Below are positions 30,829 through 39,530 of a stretch of 64,000 nt of DNA, piece by piece. Source of the stretch: Nesterenkonia sp. Act20 (lineage in GTDB: Bacteria > Actinomycetota > Actinomycetes > Actinomycetales > Micrococcaceae); contig NZ_JADPQH010000002.1 of assembly GCF_019173455.1 (NCBI RefSeq), positions 573,490 through 637,489 of the forward strand, given 5' to 3'. The translations under genes and the position numbers were made by a program. The notes under the pieces were generated by a model. The model saw only the letters and a program-made list of their open reading frames with translations. It had not been told where the DNA came from and made no database searches. The first letter of the stretch is position 1, and each line of letters starts with the position of its first letter.

Positions 30829-32871
30829 TCAGCCCTTGTTGACGGCCGAGAGCAGCTTCAGCAGCTCTTCCTCGGAGGAAGCCTGCTTGAGACGAGTCAC
30901 CTCGGACTCGTCGGCGAAGAGCTCAGCGATCTTCGAGAGGATCTCCAGGTGCTCGTCTCCGACACCGGCGATGCCGACCACGAAGGTGACCTTCTCACCG
31001 GACCAGTCCACGCCGCCGTCGTATCGGGTGACCGAGAGCGCCGAGGCCTTGACGGCCGACTTCGCGTCATTGGTGCCGTGCGGGATGGCCAGCTCATTGC
31101 CCATGTAGGTGGAGACCGTGGCCTCGCGGTCCTTCATGGCAGCGAGGTAGTCCTCAGTGACCGCTCCTGCGGAGCCGAGGATCTCAGCGGCCTCGCCGAG
31201 TGCCTCGTCCTGGGAGGCAGAGCCGGAGTGGATTCGCACCTGAGCCAGTGTGAGGATCTGCGAGTCGCTGCGGACTCGGGTGTCCGTGGCCACTCCGCCG
31301 GCCGCAGCCGGATCAGAGTCTGCTGCACCGTTGGAACCAGATCCGTTCGAAGAACGGCCCTGCTGCTCTTCACTCTCGCGCACCATCGCCACGACGTCGT
31401 CGTACTCTGGGGCGTTCATGAAGCTGTCCACCGAGACGTGCACTGCCTGGGGCTCTTTGGCCTTGGCGCGATCGGTGAGCTGCTGCTGGGTGATGACCAG
31501 GTCGGCGTCACCCGGAAGCGAGGCGATGGCCTTGTTGGTCACGGTGACGCCGTCGATGCCCGCATTCTTGATCTTCTTGCGCAGCACCGAGGCCCCCATG
31601 GCGGAGGAACCCATGCCGGCGTCGCAGGCGAAGATGATGTTGCTGATCTTCTGCGCCGGGACCTGCGTGGCGGACGACAGGTTCGCCAGGTGCGAGGAGG
31701 ACTTGCCTTTGTTCGCCTCGGTCTTGGCCACGGCCGCGGAGAAGCTGTCCTCGTTTGCCGCCAGGTCGCGCTTGCGGCTGGAGAGCAGGATCACCGTGGC
31801 CACGGCGAAGGTCACGCCTGCCGAGAGGATCACGGAAAGGATGACGCCCAGGTACGAATCCGAGGCCGTCTGTGCGATGACCGCGAAGATCGACCCTGGT
31901 GCCGCCGGGGCCCTCAGTCCAGCGTCGAAGACCATATTCGTGCCCACGCCGGTGGCGCCACCGGCGATCACTGCCAGCAGCAGCGCTGGCTTCATCAGCA
32001 CGTAGGGGAAGTAGACCTCGTGGATGCCACCGAGGAACTGGATGAGGATCGCGCCGGGGGCGGTGGCCTTGGCAGCGCCCACACCGAAGAAGGTGAACGC
32101 CAGCAGGACACCGAGGCCCGGACCGGGGTTCGCCTCGAGCAGGAAGAGGATGGACTTGCCGTTCTCTGCCGCGTCGGCCACGCCCAGCGGCGTCAGCACG
32201 CCGTGGTTGATGGCGTTGTTGAGGAAGAACACCTTGGCCGGTTCGATGATGATGGAGGTCAGCGGCAGCAGGTTGGTGTCGATGAGCCAGCGCACGGCCG
32301 TGCCCATCACATCCATGATCGCGTTGATCACCGGTGCGACCCAGTAGAAGCCTGCAATGGCGAGCAGGAATCCGCCGATGCCGGCGGAGAACATGTTGAC
32401 CAGCATCTCGAAGCCGGACTTGATCTTGCCCTCCCACAGGCTGTCCAACCACTTGATGACGTAGGCGCCGAGCGGGCCCATGATCATCGCACCGATGAAC
32501 ATGTGGACCTCAGGCAGCTGATCAGCGCCCTCTTCCAGACCGGCGTTGAACTGCGCCACGAGCCAGTCGGAGCCGGCGATGACACCCATGGTGGCGATCG
32601 CACCGACGACGGCGCCGCGGGTCTCGTAGATCATCTTGCCGCCCTGCATGGCGATCAGGATCGGCAGCAGGTAGTGGATCATCGGGCCGACGATGGAGGC
32701 AAGAGCCTCATTCGGCAGGAAGCCGACGTCGATGAACAGAGCGGTGATGATGCCCCAGGCGATCAGCGCGGGGATGTTGGGCATGATCATGCCCGAGAGG
32801 AATGAGCCGAATTTCTGGACGGCAACTCGTGCGCCGCCCTTCTCCCTCGTCTCAGATGACACCGTCGTCAT
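30829..32871 (-). CDS. mtlA: PTS mannitol-specific transporter EIICBA
   Basis: 680 residues; transports and phosphorylates mannitol. The EIIC membrane domain (about 1-340, starting 'VQKFGSFLSGMIMPNIPALIAWGIITALF') is followed by a linker and EIIB with the phospho-Cys416 in 'IIFACDAGMGSSAMGAS', then an Asn/Ser/Gly linker and EIIA with the phospho-His598 in 'MGNELAIPHGTN'. All three domains are therefore active-looking. The longer frame to 32922 is rejected; the ATG at 32871 has AAAGAGG 7 nt upstream. It starts 61 nt after ptsI on the same strand and is probably regulated by MtlR. Confidence 0.95.
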   Translation of the reverse strand: MTTVSSETREKGGARVAVQKFGSFLSGMIMPNIPALIAWGIITALFIDVGFLPNEALASIVGPMIHYLLPILIAMQGGKMIYETRGAVVGAIATMGVIAGSDWLVAQFNAGLEEGADQLPEVHMFIGAMIMGPLGAYVIKWLDSLWEGKIKSGFEMLVNMFSAGIGGFLLAIAGFYWVAPVINAIMDVMGTAVRWLIDTNLLPLTSIIIEPAKVFFLNNAINHGVLTPLGVADAAENGKSILFLLEANPGPGLGVLLAFTFFGVGAAKATAPGAILIQFLGGIHEVYFPYVLMKPALLLAVIAGGATGVGTNMVFDAGLRAPAAPGSIFAVIAQTASDSYLGVILSVILSAGVTFAVATVILLSSRKRDLAANEDSFSAAVAKTEANKGKSSSHLANLSSATQVPAQKISNIIFACDAGMGSSAMGASVLRKKIKNAGIDGVTVTNKAIASLPGDADLVITQQQLTDRAKAKEPQAVHVSVDSFMNAPEYDDVVAMVRESEEQQGRSSNGSGSNGAADSDPAAAGGVATDTRVRSDSQILTLAQVRIHSGSASQDEALGEAAEILGSAGAVTEDYLAAMKDREATVSTYMGNELAIPHGTNDAKSAVKASALSVTRYDGGVDWSGEKVTFVVGIAGVGDEHLEILSKIAELFADESEVTRLKQASSEEELLKLLSAVNKG

Positions 32872-32932
32872 AGCGGAGCCTCTTTCTTGTATTGAGGAGA
32901 CGACCCCCTGTGGGTACGTCAAAGGTGGTGAT

Positions 32933-34591
32933 TCAGGATTGTTGTGCGGCCTTGAGCGCTGATGCGCGCGCCTGCGCCGCAGTGGCGGCGGTCAGCGCGG
33001 CTTCGGCGATGCTCTTGGCCTCATCGAAGGTGTGCAGCTTCAGCTCCGCGCGCACATCTGCGAGCGCGGCGGGAGACATGGACAGCGTGTTCACGCCGAG
33101 TCCGACCAGGACGACGGCGAGCAGCGGATCCGCCGCCGCCTCGCCGCAGACGCCGACCGGCTTGCCGGAGGTGATGCCTGCTGCGCCGACCTGACGGATC
33201 AGTCGCAGCACGGCGGGGTGCCAGGGGTCCTGAAGGGAGGCCACCGAGCCCAGCATGCGGTCTGCGGCCATCGTGTACTGGGTGAGGTCATTGGTGCCGA
33301 TGGAGGCGAAGTCGGTGCGCGACATCAGCTCATCAGCCATCAGTGCGATGGAGGGAACCTCCACCATGACTCCGGCGGTGGCCAGCCCGTGCTCCTTGGC
33401 CAGGGCGGTGAACTCCTCGGCCTCTTCCACAGTGGAGACCATCGGGGCCATGACCCACAGGTCTGCCTCGGTGTTCTCCTGTGCCTGCGCCAGTGCCGTG
33501 AGCTGATCCTTGAGGATCGCCTCATTGGCCATCAGCGCGCGCAGCCCGCGCAGGCCCAGCGCGGGGTTCTCCTCGGGCTGGTCATTGAGGAAGCTCAGCG
33601 GCTTGTCGGCACCCGCGTCCAACGCGCGCACCACCACCTTCTGACCCGGAAACGCTTCAAGGACCTTCTGGTAGGCCTCCCGCTGCTCGTCCACGGAGGG
33701 AGCTTCGTCGGCGCTGAGGAAGAGGAACTCGGTCCGGAACAGGCCCACTCCTTCCGCGCCGAGCGCCACGGCCTTGTTCGCGCTCTTGAACGATCCGAGG
33801 TTCGCCAGCAGCGGCACGGAGGTGCCGTCGGCGAGCGCCCCAGGGGTCAGCGGAGCGGCGGCCTCGGCGTCGCGAGCGGCCCGGCGGACTTCGGCGTCGC
33901 TGACCTGTGCCGCGGTGGGGTGGGTGAACACGGTCCCCGCCACAGCATCGACGATGACCTGCTCACCCTCGGTGAGCTCGGACGCCTCGGCCACGCCGAC
34001 GATCGCGGTGATGGACTTCTCGCGGGCGAGTATCGCCGTGTGTGAGGTCGGCCCGCCCTGGATGGTGATCAGGGCCTGGACCTTCTCCAGGTCCAGCAGC
34101 GCGGTGTCGGCCGGCGCGAGGTCCTCCGCAACCAGGACGAAGGGATGCCCGGGGTCCGGGACTCCCGGGGCGGGCAGTCCGCGCAGGCTGGCGATGACAC
34201 GCTGGGCCACGTCGGAGAGGTCTGAGGCGCGCTCCCCCAGGTATCCTCCGAGCTGCTCCAGCGTCTCGCGGAACTCGGCAAACGCTGCGTGGACCGCGAA
34301 TTCTCCGGTCTTGCCGGCCTTGAGTCGCGTCTGCACGGATTCTTCCAGCGTGGGGTCCTGGGCCATCATGGCCTGGGCCTCCAGCACATCCTTGGCAGTG
34401 CCGCCAACGGCGCGCCCGCGCTCGTCGAGCTCCGCCGCAACGGCGGCCACGGCTTCCTTGACACGCTGGGTCTCGTCCTCGAGGCTCAGCTCCGAGGATT
34501 GGTCCTCAGGCGCGGGCGGCGGCGGAGACATTCGGGCCACCGGTCCGATGGCGATGCCCCTACCGACCCCGATGCCGGAGAGTTCGGACAT
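32933..34591 (-). CDS. ptsI: Phosphoenolpyruvate--protein phosphotransferase (PTS Enzyme I)
   Basis: 552 residues; takes phosphate from PEP to its own His184 (in GGPTSHTAI) and passes it to HPr. The C-terminal PEP-binding barrel shows 'GVGLFRTEFLFLSADEAP', 'MVEVPSIALMADEL' and 'SIGTNDLTQYTMAADR'. The catalytic Cys is in 'KPVGVCGEAAADP'. The start ATG overlaps the ptsH stop by one base (TGATG), implying coupling. Order on the strand is EIIB-ptsH-ptsI-mtlA-mtlD. Confidence 0.95.
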   Translation of the reverse strand: MSELSGIGVGRGIAIGPVARMSPPPPAPEDQSSELSLEDETQRVKEAVAAVAAELDERGRAVGGTAKDVLEAQAMMAQDPTLEESVQTRLKAGKTGEFAVHAAFAEFRETLEQLGGYLGERASDLSDVAQRVIASLRGLPAPGVPDPGHPFVLVAEDLAPADTALLDLEKVQALITIQGGPTSHTAILAREKSITAIVGVAEASELTEGEQVIVDAVAGTVFTHPTAAQVSDAEVRRAARDAEAAAPLTPGALADGTSVPLLANLGSFKSANKAVALGAEGVGLFRTEFLFLSADEAPSVDEQREAYQKVLEAFPGQKVVVRALDAGADKPLSFLNDQPEENPALGLRGLRALMANEAILKDQLTALAQAQENTEADLWVMAPMVSTVEEAEEFTALAKEHGLATAGVMVEVPSIALMADELMSRTDFASIGTNDLTQYTMAADRMLGSVASLQDPWHPAVLRLIRQVGAAGITSGKPVGVCGEAAADPLLAVVLVGLGVNTLSMSPAALADVRAELKLHTFDEAKSIAEAALTAATAAQARASALKAAQQS

Positions 34592-34863
34592 CAGGAGGCC
34601 TCGTCGTGGTCGGTCTTCAGGAAGGTCTCCAGGCTATCCAGGGTCTGCTCCTCGTTCTCGCCCTCGGCCGTGAGCACGACCTCGTCGCCCTTCTCCACAC
34701 CGAGGGAGAGCACACCGAGGATGCTGGCGGCGTTGACCGACTTCTCACCCTTGGCGATCGTCACCTCAGCACCGGCGGACTGGGCGGCCTCCACGAAGAG
34801 CTTGGCTGGGCGGGCATGCAGGCCCTGGGAGGAGGCGACGGTGACGGTGCGAGTAGAGCTCAT
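34591..34863 (-). CDS. ptsH: PTS phosphocarrier protein HPr
   Basis: 90 residues. The phospho-acceptor is His16 in 'QGLHARPAKLF'. The second site region 'VNAASILGVLSLG' has Ser47 in the place of the regulatory serine of Firmicutes HPr, though actinobacteria generally lack HPr kinase, so it may not be used. It transfers phosphate from Enzyme I to sugar-specific EIIA domains, here most directly MtlA. The start overlaps the upstream EIIB stop by ATGA, and its stop overlaps ptsI. Confidence 0.95.
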   Translation of the reverse strand: MSSTRTVTVASSQGLHARPAKLFVEAAQSAGAEVTIAKGEKSVNAASILGVLSLGVEKGDEVVLTAEGENEEQTLDSLETFLKTDHDEAS

Positions 34864-35207
34864 GAGAGTCCCTTTCGAGTTGAGGCGGCGGCCGCCGCAT
34901 CGGGCATAGGAAATGCCTCCAGGATCAGTGCAAGCGCACTGGTGCCCTGAAGGTCTGAATAGATGTCAGCGGGAAGAAGCTCCACCACTGTGCCGGCCGG
35001 CGCAGTGAGGCCACGGATGTCCTCGAGCGAGCCCGCCAGCGGTGGGCCCAGGAGGATCATGTCCGCGGAGTCGAGATCATGCAGCAACGAGGTCTGATTG
35101 CCAGCGCGCACCACATAGGGCACGCCGTTGCGGCGCATCGCCTGCTGCACGCGCTGCGCCACGAAGGTGCTGGACGCGCCAGCACCACAAACCACCAGGA
35201 TCTCCAT
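34860..35207 (-). CDS. Orphan PTS EIIB domain (lactose/cellobiose type)
   Basis: 115 residues from the ATG at 35207. The N-terminus 'MEILVVCGAGASSTFVAQRVQQAMRRNG' carries the phospho-cysteine Cys7 in the P-loop of Lac/Cel-family EIIB. The core is followed by an extra ~15-residue tail (PMPDAAAAASTRKG). No matching EIIC or EIIA gene is present in the window, so it probably does not serve a transporter of its own; a regulatory phospho-relay role, for example towards MtlR or HPr, is inference. It is the first gene of the ptsH-ptsI-mtlA-mtlD run, ATGA-coupled to ptsH. Confidence 0.8.
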   Translation of the reverse strand: MEILVVCGAGASSTFVAQRVQQAMRRNGVPYVVRAGNQTSLLHDLDSADMILLGPPLAGSLEDIRGLTAPAGTVVELLPADIYSDLQGTSALALILEAFPMPDAAAAASTRKGLS

Positions 35208-35338
35208 TGATCTCGAACTCCTTCCTCCTCGATTGTGCAGTGATTCACGGCACACCGCACCGGTGTGGGACTGAGAGTTCTTTCCGGCGGGGAGGAAAAA
35301 CGCCCTGCCAGAAGCGGGCAGCCCGGTAAGGTTTGAGC

Positions 35339-37258
35339 GTGGACAGGATGAGCAAGCGTCAGGAGCAGCTGGTCCAGCTGCTTCTGCGCGAGCCAGGCTG
35401 GATCACCGCCGGTTCGCTTGCAGATCTCCTCGGGGTCACTCCGCGCAGCGTTCGCTCCTATATCGCCCAGATCAATGCCCGGGCCGAACCGGCCCCGCAT
35501 GCCATCGAATCCGGGCCCCTGGGCTACCGCGCCGATCGCGCGGCGTTGGCGGCGCTGCGCAGCGAATCGGCGCGCACCTCCACGCGGGACCGGCTGCACG
35601 GACTCGTGCATGAGCTGCTGGAGGCGCGCAATGGCGTGGACCTGCGCCGGACGGCGGAGCGGCTCTATGTCTCCGAGGCCACCGTGGACGCCGACCTTCT
35701 CCGGGTGCGTGAGCTGATCTCGGGTACCGGTGTCACGGTGCAGCGCTCGGGATCCCGAGCGCTGCTCGCCGGAGACGAGCTGGCTCAACGGCGGCTGGTC
35801 TCCAAGCTTGCCCACGAGGAGATGGAGCGCGGATCCTTCGACGGCGAGGGCCTGCGCCGCGCCGCTGGCCTCGGCTCCCTGGAAGCTGAGTCCTTCGGCC
35901 CCTTCAAACGCGCCCTCGCCGCGCAGCTGGCGGAACAGGGCTATTACGTCAATGAGTTCGCCTCCACCGACGTGGTCCTGCATGTGGCCATCGCCGCCGA
36001 TCGGGTCAGTCATGGGCATCCGCTGGAGGGCACCCACCTAGAGCCGAGCGCGCAGCAGCAGCGACTGGCAGGAATGATCGGGACGCTCTCCACGGAGCAC
36101 TTCGGGGTCTCGTTGGGTCAGGGGGACCTGCAGCATCTGGCATCCCTGGTGCTCACCCGGGTGGTCGCCTCCGACGGCAGCGCCGGCACGGAGGTGCCGC
36201 TGGACGCCGAGGTGGAGCGGGCGGTGATCCGCGCCGTCGGACATGCCGCCGAAGAATACCTGGTGGACATCGCGCACAGTGACTTCATCCGCCGGCTGAG
36301 CCTTCATGTGCAGAACCTGGTCCACCGGGCGCGGGAGCAGGCCTGGTCTCGCAACCCGCTGACCAAGTCGCTGAAGGCGACGTACCCGATGATCTTTCAG
36401 GTGGCGGTCTCCATCGCCAGTGACATCGCGGAGCAGCTCAAGGTGAGCATCCGCGAGGACGAGATCGCCTATATCGCGATGCACGTGGGCGGCCGGCTGG
36501 AACGCAGCCGTCGGGCGGAGACGGCTCTGACCGCGACCATCGTCTGCCCGGGGTACTACGAGCTTCATGACCTGCTGCGCTCGCGGCTCGATGAGTCACT
36601 CGGTCCGGGCATCGAGGTCACCGCCGTGGAGACCCGGGTGGATCCGGACTGGTCAGCGATGACCACCGATCTGGTGCTCACCACCATCGAGCCCCCGGTC
36701 CCCGATGAGCGCACAGTGCAGCTCGCGCCCTTCGTCACCGAGGCCGATATTCAGCGCATCGCCGCCGTTGCCTCGAAGCGCCGTCGCGCCCGGCGACTGA
36801 CCCGGCTGCGAGGAGAGCTCGAGCGCTACCTGAGCCCGGAAGCCTTCATCCGGCCACTGCGGGCCAGGGATGAGGAAGATGCCATCCGCCAGCTCAGCGC
36901 ACCGCTGATCGCCCGCGACATCATCGACGAGGACTACGTGCTCGGCACCATCGAACGGGAGCGGCTCTCCTCCACGGCGTTCACCGAGTCGCTGGCTGTG
37001 CCGCATGCGTTGAGCATGACCGCGCGGAGGACTGCACTCTCGATCGGGATCGCCGAGGGGTCCATCCGCTGGGGCGAGGGCCGCATCCAGGTGGTGGCCC
37101 TGGCGGCGTTCTCCGAATCGGAGCGCGACGCGTTCCAGACCATCTTCGAGCAGCTCGTCGAGGTGCTCAGCGAGCGCGAATCGCTGCAGCGGCTGCTGCG
37201 CCGCGGCACCGACTTCGGTCGGTTCCTCGACGAGCTGGTCGCCGTCGTCGACGGCTGA
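35339..37258 (+). CDS. mtlR: PRD-containing transcriptional activator of mannitol genes (MtlR/BglG family)
   Basis: 639 residues in the order: N-terminal HTH ('RQEQLVQLLLREPGWITAGSLADLLGVTPRSVRSYI'), a second HTH-like segment, two PTS regulation domains (about 180-400, e.g. 'YIAMHVGGRLE' with phospho-His), an EIIB-like GAT domain starting 'TATIVCPGYYELHDLLRSRL', and a C-terminal EIIA-Mtl-like domain with 'ESLAVPHALSM'. In this family PTS phosphorylation of PRDs and EII-like domains sets activity according to mannitol supply. I chose the GTG at 35339 because TAAGGT ends 6 nt before it; TTG 35333 and ATG 35348 are alternatives. It is divergent from the PTS operon. Confidence 0.88.
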   Translation: MDRMSKRQEQLVQLLLREPGWITAGSLADLLGVTPRSVRSYIAQINARAEPAPHAIESGPLGYRADRAALAALRSESARTSTRDRLHGLVHELLEARNGVDLRRTAERLYVSEATVDADLLRVRELISGTGVTVQRSGSRALLAGDELAQRRLVSKLAHEEMERGSFDGEGLRRAAGLGSLEAESFGPFKRALAAQLAEQGYYVNEFASTDVVLHVAIAADRVSHGHPLEGTHLEPSAQQQRLAGMIGTLSTEHFGVSLGQGDLQHLASLVLTRVVASDGSAGTEVPLDAEVERAVIRAVGHAAEEYLVDIAHSDFIRRLSLHVQNLVHRAREQAWSRNPLTKSLKATYPMIFQVAVSIASDIAEQLKVSIREDEIAYIAMHVGGRLERSRRAETALTATIVCPGYYELHDLLRSRLDESLGPGIEVTAVETRVDPDWSAMTTDLVLTTIEPPVPDERTVQLAPFVTEADIQRIAAVASKRRRARRLTRLRGELERYLSPEAFIRPLRARDEEDAIRQLSAPLIARDIIDEDYVLGTIERERLSSTAFTESLAVPHALSMTARRTALSIGIAEGSIRWGEGRIQVVALAAFSESERDAFQTIFEQLVEVLSERESLQRLLRRGTDFGRFLDELVAVVDG

Positions 37259-37302
37259 GCGAGCCGACTGCTGCTGAGCCGGCTGCAACTGCTGATGAGT
37301 CG

Positions 37303-37339
37303 ACTGAGGGGCGGCCCCGAATGGGAGCCGCCCCTCAGT
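37303..37339. terminator. Bidirectional terminator between mtlR and the MHS transporter
   Basis: ACTGAGGGGCGGC (37303-37315) pairs perfectly with GCCGCCCCTCAGT (37327-37339), loop of 11 nt, ~45 nt after the mtlR stop and ~30 nt from the convergent transporter stop. Confidence 0.85.
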
Positions 37340-37371
37340 GCACAGGCGTAGTTCAGTGCACAGGCGTAGTT
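37336..37371. repeat. Perfect tandem duplication of an 18-nt unit
   Basis: CAGTGCACAGGCGTAGTT occurs twice in direct succession (37336-37353 and 37354-37371), running from the right arm of the terminator into the last base of the MHS transporter gene. A third partial copy (CAGT) begins after it. Confidence 0.9.
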
Positions 37372-38786
37372 CAGTCCGCGGAGGCCTGCGTGTAGAGCGA
37401 CTTCTTCGAGGTCTCCGGGGCCAGCACCAGTGCGATCACGGTCAGCGCACCGAGTCCCGCGAGGTAGAGGCCGACGGCGGCGACGCCGTAGTTCTGCACC
37501 AGCCAGGCCGCCACGAACGGCGTCAGCGCCGCACCCAGGATGGAGGCCGCGTTGTAGGCGACTCCGGACCCGGTGTAGCGGGTGTTGGTGGGGAACAGCT
37601 CCGGCAGCACTGCGGACATCGGGCCGAAGGTCAGCCCCATGAGCGTCATGCCCACGGCCAGGAAGATCAGCATCTGCCAGACGTTCAAGTCGTCTCCGGT
37701 CCCCATGGAATCGGCGGAGAGCCAGAATCCGAAGCTCAGCCCGAAGAGCATGATCGCCACGGTGACCACGATCAGCATCGGGCGGCGCCCGAACTTGTCG
37801 GCAAGTTTGCCGGCGACGGGGACGAAGATCGCGAAGAACACGATGGCGATGAGCTGCAGCACCAGGAAGTCCTGATAGCCGTAGCCGAGACCCCCGGTCT
37901 CACCCGAGCCGATGGCGTAGGAGAGGACCCAGGTGGTCATCAGGTAGAACAGGCCGTAGGTGGCGAGCATGATGAACGTGCCCAGGATGATCTCCCACCA
38001 GTTGCGGCGGAAGACCTCGCCGATCGGCGCCTTGACGCGTTCATTGCTGGCCATCGCCTTGGCGAAGACGGGGGTCTCCTCGATGCGCAGCCGGACATAG
38101 AGTCCGACGCCGACCATGATCACCGAGAGCAGGAACGGCAGGCGCCAGCCCCAGACCAGGAACGGGTCGGTGAGGTCGCTGGCTGTGGAGTCGTAGGAGA
38201 AGGCGGTGGCGAGCACCAGGAAGAGTCCGTTGGCCAGGATGAAGCCGAACGGGGCGCCCAGCTGGGGCCACATGGCCGCCTGTGCGCGCTTGCCCGGACG
38301 GGCGGTCTCGGAGGCGAGCAGCGCCGCGCCGGACCATTCGCCGCCGAGGCCCAGGCCCTGGCTGAAGCGCAGGATCGTCAGCAATGCCGGAGCCCAGAGG
38401 CCGATCTGCTGGTAGGTGGGCAGCAGCCCGATCAGGAAGGTGGCGATGCCCATGGTCAGCAGCGCGCCGACGAGGGTCGCCTTGCGGCCGACCTTGTCGC
38501 CGTAATGGCCGAAGATGATGGCACCCAGCGGGCGCGCCACAAAGGCGGCACCGAAGGTGGCCATGGAGGCCAGCAGCGCCGAACCCTCGTCGCCGTAGAA
38601 GAAGAGCAGCGGGAAGATCGACACCGCCGCGGTGGCGTAGATGTAGAAGTCGTAGAACTCGATCGTGGTCCCGATGAGCGAGGCCAGGATGATCCGGTGG
38701 CGCGGGATGTTGCTGTGCGACTCGTCCACGGCAGCGTGGGGCTGAGACGAGGTCTCGGGCGCAGAAGGCTCAACAGAGGCAGGCAT
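37371..38786 (-). CDS. MFS transporter, metabolite:H+ symporter (MHS) type
   Basis: About 471 residues with 12 membrane segments. The N-terminal 'LASLIGTTIEFYDFYIYATAAVSIFPLLFF' is characteristic of the MHS subfamily (KgtP/ProP/ShiA-like), and 'GHYGDKVGRK' is the MFS motif A, repeated as 'GKLADKFGRRP' after TM8; 'QGLGLGGEWSGAALLA' follows TM4. The substrate, a carboxylate or osmolyte, cannot be decided. A hydrophilic N-terminal ~25 residues precede TM1. The ATG at 38786 was preferred over one at 38804. The 217 nt to the next gene (38787-39003) show nothing I recognise. Confidence 0.88.
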   Translation of the reverse strand: MPASVEPSAPETSSQPHAAVDESHSNIPRHRIILASLIGTTIEFYDFYIYATAAVSIFPLLFFYGDEGSALLASMATFGAAFVARPLGAIIFGHYGDKVGRKATLVGALLTMGIATFLIGLLPTYQQIGLWAPALLTILRFSQGLGLGGEWSGAALLASETARPGKRAQAAMWPQLGAPFGFILANGLFLVLATAFSYDSTASDLTDPFLVWGWRLPFLLSVIMVGVGLYVRLRIEETPVFAKAMASNERVKAPIGEVFRRNWWEIILGTFIMLATYGLFYLMTTWVLSYAIGSGETGGLGYGYQDFLVLQLIAIVFFAIFVPVAGKLADKFGRRPMLIVVTVAIMLFGLSFGFWLSADSMGTGDDLNVWQMLIFLAVGMTLMGLTFGPMSAVLPELFPTNTRYTGSGVAYNAASILGAALTPFVAAWLVQNYGVAAVGLYLAGLGALTVIALVLAPETSKKSLYTQASAD

Positions 38787-39003
38787 GAGGGGGCATCTCC
38801 ACAAGAGGAACGAATGGTTTCAGGCGCCGAAGCGGCGCAGGGGAAGATACTAGGTCCGCGCGGTGCTGGCATTGAAGTTCTGCCGATGGCGTCTCAGCAG
38901 CTGAGACTCGAGGTGGGCCGGGACCCTTGACGCGCTGCATCACGGATGCCCGCGAGCGCCGAGGTCCTGTGCGTCATCGCAGCGCCGGAGGGTCAGAGCG
39001 TCT

Positions 39004-39414
39004 TCACGTGCCGGATCGTTCTAGTCCACCTGCCATGCGCAGAACACTCTGGGCAGCCAGAGACGCTGAGAGCAGCAGGTGCAGCGATATCCCCATGACC
39101 GCCACCAGAGCGGCCCCGTAGTTTCCGTCGACCCCGCTGCGCAGGGAAAACTCTCCCAGCACAGTGGTAGAGGTGGCGGTGAGACCCATGATCAGATTTG
39201 TGAGGCGTAGTGAGTTCCTCAGCACTCGAGGCATCGAAACCCATGCCGTCGCGAGGAGCGCGGCCAGGGACATACCCATGACGGTGTAGCTGAGCGCCGG
39301 CGGCATCACATTGCCAAAGACGCCGAGTACGTCCCACGCAATGGCAAACACACCAAAATGAAGAACTGCCGAAATTGCCAAGCACACAGCAGTAAGGCTT
39401 TGTCGATGCCTCAT
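39004..39414 (-). CDS. Small membrane protein of unknown function
   Basis: About 136 residues with four predicted membrane segments (roughly 7-30, 40-62, 72-92, 102-122), no charged catalytic motifs, and a soluble C-terminal ~12 residues. I do not recognise the family. The ATG at 39414 has AAGGAAA about 13 nt upstream; the frame is open to 39504 but that N-terminal part looks non-coding. It stands alone between the MHS transporter and the siderophore importer, on the same strand as both, with ~115 nt on the importer side. The upstream sequence is more A/T-rich than its surroundings. Confidence 0.55.
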   Translation of the reverse strand: MRHRQSLTAVCLAISAVLHFGVFAIAWDVLGVFGNVMPPALSYTVMGMSLAALLATAWVSMPRVLRNSLRLTNLIMGLTATSTTVLGEFSLRSGVDGNYGAALVAVMGISLHLLLSASLAAQSVLRMAGGLERSGT

Positions 39415-39530
39415 GTAGTTACTGCTTTCCTTTTGAGCAGTCAGAGAAACCGCTCTGCAGCAAGCGTCAGTGGCTTCATAAGGGTCTGGTTGCTCTCCCA
39501 GCATAGGGGAGCCGAGATCACCAAGAGCTG

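Noticed and set aside
30679-32805. 708-aa open frame on the plus strand
   Set aside because: It is the antisense shadow of mtlA, which has complete EIIC, EIIB and EIIA motifs; the antisense translation is His/Asp/Gly-rich with no recognisable domain.
38787-39003. Short plus-strand frame (38927-39121) near the MHS transporter
   Set aside because: No ribosome binding site, no hydrophobic or domain pattern, and it overlaps the 3' part of the minus-strand membrane-protein gene.
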